From positions 34,987-98,986 of the forward strand of contig NZ_MAST01000014.1 in assembly GCF_001758225.1 (NCBI RefSeq): a stretch of DNA of 64,000 bases. Reading direction: 5' to 3'. Below the pieces are notes generated by a model. The model was not told the DNA's origin. It saw only the letters and a list, made by a program, of their open reading frames with translations, and ran no database searches. The stretch is from Humibacillus sp. DSM 29435. GTDB lineage: Bacteria; Actinomycetota; Actinomycetes; Actinomycetales; Dermatophilaceae. This document shows positions 61,193 through 64,000 of the stretch, one piece after another. How positions within the stretch are numbered: position 1 is the first letter of the stretch; every line of letters begins with the position of its first letter. Made by a program: the position numbers and the translations under genes.

Positions 61193-62053
61193 GTGCGCAT
61201 CGCCGTCACAGGAGGTACCGGCAAGCTCGGGCGGCACGTCGTCGCCAGGCTGGGCTCGAGCGGGCACGAGGTGGTCAACCTCGACAGGGAGGGAGCCCGT
61301 GGCGACGGGTTCATGCGGGTCGACCTGACCGACTACGGCCAGGTCGTCGACGCGCTGAGTGGGGCCCGCGACGGCGACCAGCCCGCGGTGGTCGACGCCC
61401 TCGTGCACCTGGCGGCCATCCCGGCGCCTGGGCTCGTCCCCGACATCGAGACCTTCCGCAACAACATCATCACGACGTTCAGCGTGTTCCACGCCGCGAT
61501 CCGGCTCGGCGTTCGCACCATCGTCTACGCGTCGTCCGAGACGGTGCTCGGGCTGCCCTTCGACACCGCGCCCCCCTACGTCCCGGTCGACGAGGAGTAC
61601 CCGGCTCGCCCCGAGTCGGTCTACAGCCTCGTCAAGCATCTCGAGGAGACGATGGCGATCGAGCTGTGCCGCTGGCACCCCGACCTCGCGATCACGGCGT
61701 TGCGCTTCTCCAACGTGATGGACCAGAGCGACTACGCCGAGTTCCCGTTCGACTCCGACCCTCGGGCACGGAAGTGGAACCTGTGGGGCTACATCGACGG
61801 TCGGGACGGGGCACAAGCCGTCGAGAAGGCGCTGATGCACGGGGCCACCGGCTTCGACCGGTTCATCATCGCGTCACCCGACACGGTGATGACGACCCCC
61901 AACGCCCAGCTGCTCGACGAGGTGTTTCCCGGGGTCCCTCGCCGTGGCGACATCGGCGAACACACGACCTTGCTCTCCATCGACAGGGCGCGGCGTGTCC
62001 TGGGGTACGAACCGCAGTTCTCGTGGCGTGACAAGGACGTCGTTCGCGCCTGA
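61193..62053 (+). CDS. Extended-SDR NAD-dependent epimerase/dehydratase family protein
   Basis: A 286-residue extended SDR with GGTGKLGRHV (about 6-15), HLAAIPAPG and the Tyr-x3-Lys motif in SVYSLVKHLEE, followed by ALRFSNVMDQ and a C-terminal substrate region. It resembles uronate- or sugar-nucleotide-modifying enzymes. GTG 61193 follows GGGAG. It completes the run of four co-directional catabolic genes. Substrate unknown. Confidence 0.9.
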   Translation: MRIAVTGGTGKLGRHVVARLGSSGHEVVNLDREGARGDGFMRVDLTDYGQVVDALSGARDGDQPAVVDALVHLAAIPAPGLVPDIETFRNNIITTFSVFHAAIRLGVRTIVYASSETVLGLPFDTAPPYVPVDEEYPARPESVYSLVKHLEETMAIELCRWHPDLAITALRFSNVMDQSDYAEFPFDSDPRARKWNLWGYIDGRDGAQAVEKALMHGATGFDRFIIASPDTVMTTPNAQLLDEVFPGVPRRGDIGEHTTLLSIDRARRVLGYEPQFSWRDKDVVRA

Positions 62054-62102
62054 AGACGCGGCTGGGGATAACTCGCACGTCGCGGCTTCTATCGGCGCCA
62101 CC

Positions 62103-62540
62103 ATGACGTGCATGACCTTCGAGAACCTGCCCGTCAACATCAAAGAGCTGCCGCTCACCGACCGGCGTCTCGCGGCCGACGTCATCGACCTCATCATCAG
62201 CGGGGAGGCCCGAGCCGACGGCTGCCTGGGAATCATGGTGTGCGACGAGCACGACCGTGGCGTTTTGCCGATCGTGCTGTCCGACGTTCCGCACGACGGG
62301 GACATCGAGGCGGTGGCGACGCTGTTCGACCTGGTGCTCCCCCTCGTCGTCGAGCGCGGCGGGTCGCTGCTCGTCGGACGCGGCCGGCCCCGTGGTGGGG
62401 TGCTGAACGACGTAGACCGGGCGTGGCACCAGCAGGCCATCGACTCGTGCGCCGCCCACGACGTGCCGTTGCTCGGCTTTTACCTCGCCACGCGCGACGG
62501 TGTCTTCCCCCTGCCCGAACCCTTGGCGGCCGCCTCCTGA
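62103..62540 (+). CDS. Conserved-looking protein of unknown function
   Basis: A 145-residue soluble alpha/beta protein. ADVIDLIISGEARADGCLGIMV, GVLPIVLSDVPHD and LFDLVLPLVVERGGSLLVGR alternate helix and strand. The C-terminal AWHQQAIDSCAAHDVPLLGFYLATRDGVFPLP has a conserved-looking Trp/His/Cys pattern. I recognise no family. ATG 62103 is used; Met4 is an equally possible start. Codon use matches surrounding genes, and there is no signal peptide or membrane segment. It ends 24 bp before the convergent sulfotransferase remnant. Confidence 0.65.
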   Translation: MTCMTFENLPVNIKELPLTDRRLAADVIDLIISGEARADGCLGIMVCDEHDRGVLPIVLSDVPHDGDIEAVATLFDLVLPLVVERGGSLLVGRGRPRGGVLNDVDRAWHQQAIDSCAAHDVPLLGFYLATRDGVFPLPEPLAAAS

Positions 62541-62564
62541 GGAGGCTTCGCCCGACGGCTCGAG

Positions 62565-63155
62565 TCAGGCGGGGCGGCTGTTGAGGTGGGGGACCGGCTG
62601 GTCGGGAACCTCGACCCCGAGTGCGTCGCACAGGGGAGCCCAACCGTCAGCCACGCGCCACTCGACAAGTCGATCCGGTGGGCAGACTCGACGCACGTCG
62701 GCGACGTGGGCCTCGTAGCGAGCGAGGGTGTGGTCACGGTCGAACACCCTGGACCAACCGCCGAAGTGTGCGTCCCACAGCCGGTCGAGAAGCGCGGCGA
62801 CAGCAGGCGGGCCGACCTCCAGACCGGGTGCGGTCTAAGCGTGGATCGAACCCAGCACACTCTCGTACCACGAGGGCCCGTCACGAAGGGTCAGGAGAAC
62901 CTTGGCGTCGGGCCAGAGTCGGGCGAAGGTCTGCCACTCCCAGCAACCGGGCCAGTCGACTGTGGCGCCGAACGGGCCGAGGAGGTCGGGCCAGTCGGCC
63001 GGCTCGCCCCGGTAGTGAGCCGCCCAGGCCTCGGCCAGTGCGGGCTTTTCCCACATCGTCTGCATCTGGACGCACGGACCGAACCCGAGTACGTCCAGGG
63101 CCGCGGCGGCCGATGTCGTGCCCGTTCGCCCCCAGCCGGCTCCGATGACCCTCAT
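62565..63155 (-). pseudogene. Sulfotransferase-family gene interrupted by an in-frame TAG
   Basis: From ATG 63155 the frame begins MRVIGAGWGRTGTTSAAAAL, whose GRTGTTS is the PAPS 5'-phosphate loop of the sulfotransferase family, and runs to VLGSIHA before a TAG at 62835-62837 (codon 107). The same frame continues after the stop for 89 more codons without interruption (TAPGLEVGPPAV, then RLVEWRVADGWAPLCDALGV and VPHLNSR), matching the normal C-terminal half, to a TGA at 62565. The family usually has about 200-250 residues, so the full length agrees. A single nonsense change, perhaps CAG to TAG, would explain it. A sequencing error or suppression is possible. Confidence 0.85.
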
Positions 63156-63195
63156 CACCCCACTCTCCCACCGGCCCGGTGGCCGGAGCCGGTGG

Positions 63196-63885
63196 TCAGC
63201 GGTCACAGCCCCCCTCTTGGTCTGGTCTTGAGTGGGGCCGGGCGATGTCGGCGATGCCCTTGTAGGCGTAGGGGTCAACGCCCGCGACGATGACGATGTC
63301 GCGGTAGTCGGCGACCGCCATCTGTTCGCCGTCAGCGGGCAGCCTCCAGGGCAGCAGGGACTCGGCGCTCATGTAGTGGTTGGCCAGGGCCCGACGATAG
63401 CCGCGCCCGCCGGAGTTGCTCAGCGACCGGTGCAGGAGGTAGCCGTTGAAGACGACGGCGGTGCCGGCCGGCACCTGCACCGGCACGGCGTCGTCGTCAC
63501 GGTAAGGAAAGTCGTAGGCCTCGGTGGTGCAGTCGAACCGAGGGTCCTGCTGTGGCCGGGCGGGGTAGATGACGCCGCGCTGGTGAGAACCGGGCAGCAC
63601 CCAGAGACAGCCGTTCTCGACGGTGGCGTCGTCGAGGGCGATCCAGACTGCCGTCAGCGACCGATCGCGAGTGGGGATGAAGCATTCGTCTTGGTGCCAG
63701 GCCTGCCCGGGCCTGCCCTCGGACTTGATGAACAGCATCGACTGCATGGCCTTGACGTTCGGGCCGATGACGCTCGTCAGGGCCTCGACAATGCGTGGAG
63801 CGGTGAGCGCCCCCTTGGCGACCGGTGACACCTTGTGGGGGTAGTGGATGCACAGGTACCGGCGCAGAACCTGCTCGTCACTCAT
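63196..63885 (-). CDS. Phytanoyl-CoA dioxygenase (PhyH) family protein, abnormal 5' end
   Basis: A 229-residue Fe(II)/2-oxoglutarate-type oxygenase. The metal triad is visible as WHQDECFIPTRDRSLT (His-x-Asp) and LLHRSLSNSGG (distal His), with ALDDATVENGCLWVLPGSH between. PhyH proteins usually have about 50 more N-terminal residues. Upstream of ATG 63885 the same frame remains open for 36 codons with family-like sequence (RGEYGQIDDAHD) but no start codon, then meets TAA at 63997-63999 at the window edge. The gene may be truncated or frameshifted, or 63885 may be its real start. Its catalytic core is complete. Substrate unknown. Confidence 0.8.
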   Translation of the reverse strand: MSDEQVLRRYLCIHYPHKVSPVAKGALTAPRIVEALTSVIGPNVKAMQSMLFIKSEGRPGQAWHQDECFIPTRDRSLTAVWIALDDATVENGCLWVLPGSHQRGVIYPARPQQDPRFDCTTEAYDFPYRDDDAVPVQVPAGTAVVFNGYLLHRSLSNSGGRGYRRALANHYMSAESLLPWRLPADGEQMAVADYRDIVIVAGVDPYAYKGIADIARPHSRPDQEGGCDR

Positions 63886-64000
63886 CTCGGTGGCGCCATT
63901 CGGCGAGGCGACATCGTGTGCGTCGTCTATCTGCCCGTACTCCCCGCGGCTACTTGTTTCATTGACGGTAGGACCGGTGCCTGCGCAGGCTTCGGTTTAG

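Overview
The window is high-GC (roughly 70% by eye) and densely packed, with many GTG starts, frequent ATGA/GTGA stop-start overlaps and several TANNNT -10 boxes 6-7 nt before a start codon, as in leaderless actinobacterial transcripts. A B12-dependent ribonucleotide reductase beside nrdR, a LysM gene divergent from lexA, TCGAAC-N4-GTTCGA-type SOS boxes and a DUF222/HNH gene all point to an actinomycete. A Micrococcales member such as an Intrasporangiaceae species is my guess; the sequence alone does not fix the genus.

Layout. 1-4.7 kb: edge-truncated DMT-type membrane protein, hot-dog thioesterase, a divergent ECF sigma factor/Ser-Thr kinase pair, a lipoprotein and a YhhN membrane protein. 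4.7-9.5 kb: leuS behind a leucine-rich leader peptide and terminator, then degV and plsY. 9.7-14 kb: purU, then comEA-comEC for DNA uptake. 14-22.7 kb: PLP decarboxylase, cupin, a DUF1295/cyclopropane-synthase lipid pair, gamma-glutamyltransferase, an AhpD-like protein, a LysR regulator and a sirtuin. 23-31 kb: genome-maintenance block: lexA and a divergent LysM protein separated by a cluster of SOS boxes, a WXG100-like/DUF1023 hydrolase pair, then nrdR-nrdJ behind two phased NrdR-type boxes.

31.2-33.4 kb is the most distinctive part: two coupled genes, insulated on the left by three strong hairpins. The first has an intact CD-NTase active site and a C-terminal region that looks like the E2 (ubiquitin-conjugating-like) proteins of short type II CBASS; the second is a 212-residue protein with one N-terminal membrane helix. 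I read this as a compact CBASS-like anti-phage system with cyclase and E2-like domain fused; the fusion is inferred from motifs only.

33.7-49 kb: tandem universal stress protein, left-handed beta-helix protein, GH38 alpha-mannosidase convergent with a DeoR-regulated sugar ABC operon ending in a PHP hydrolase, a flavin monooxygenase, and a NarL-type two-component system with four 11-bp tandem repeats in its divergent promoter region. 49-56 kb: NERD-nuclease/helicase protein, a small broken membrane ORF, a methyltransferase, an SOS-boxed DUF222/HNH gene, a second AhpD-like protein and a DUF2231-hemerythrin fusion. 56-64 kb: aldo/keto reductase, frameshifted NDH-2, cupin, acetamidase and two SDR enzymes, an unknown gene, a sulfotransferase cut by an in-frame TAG, and a PhyH dioxygenase with an abnormal 5' end at the window edge.
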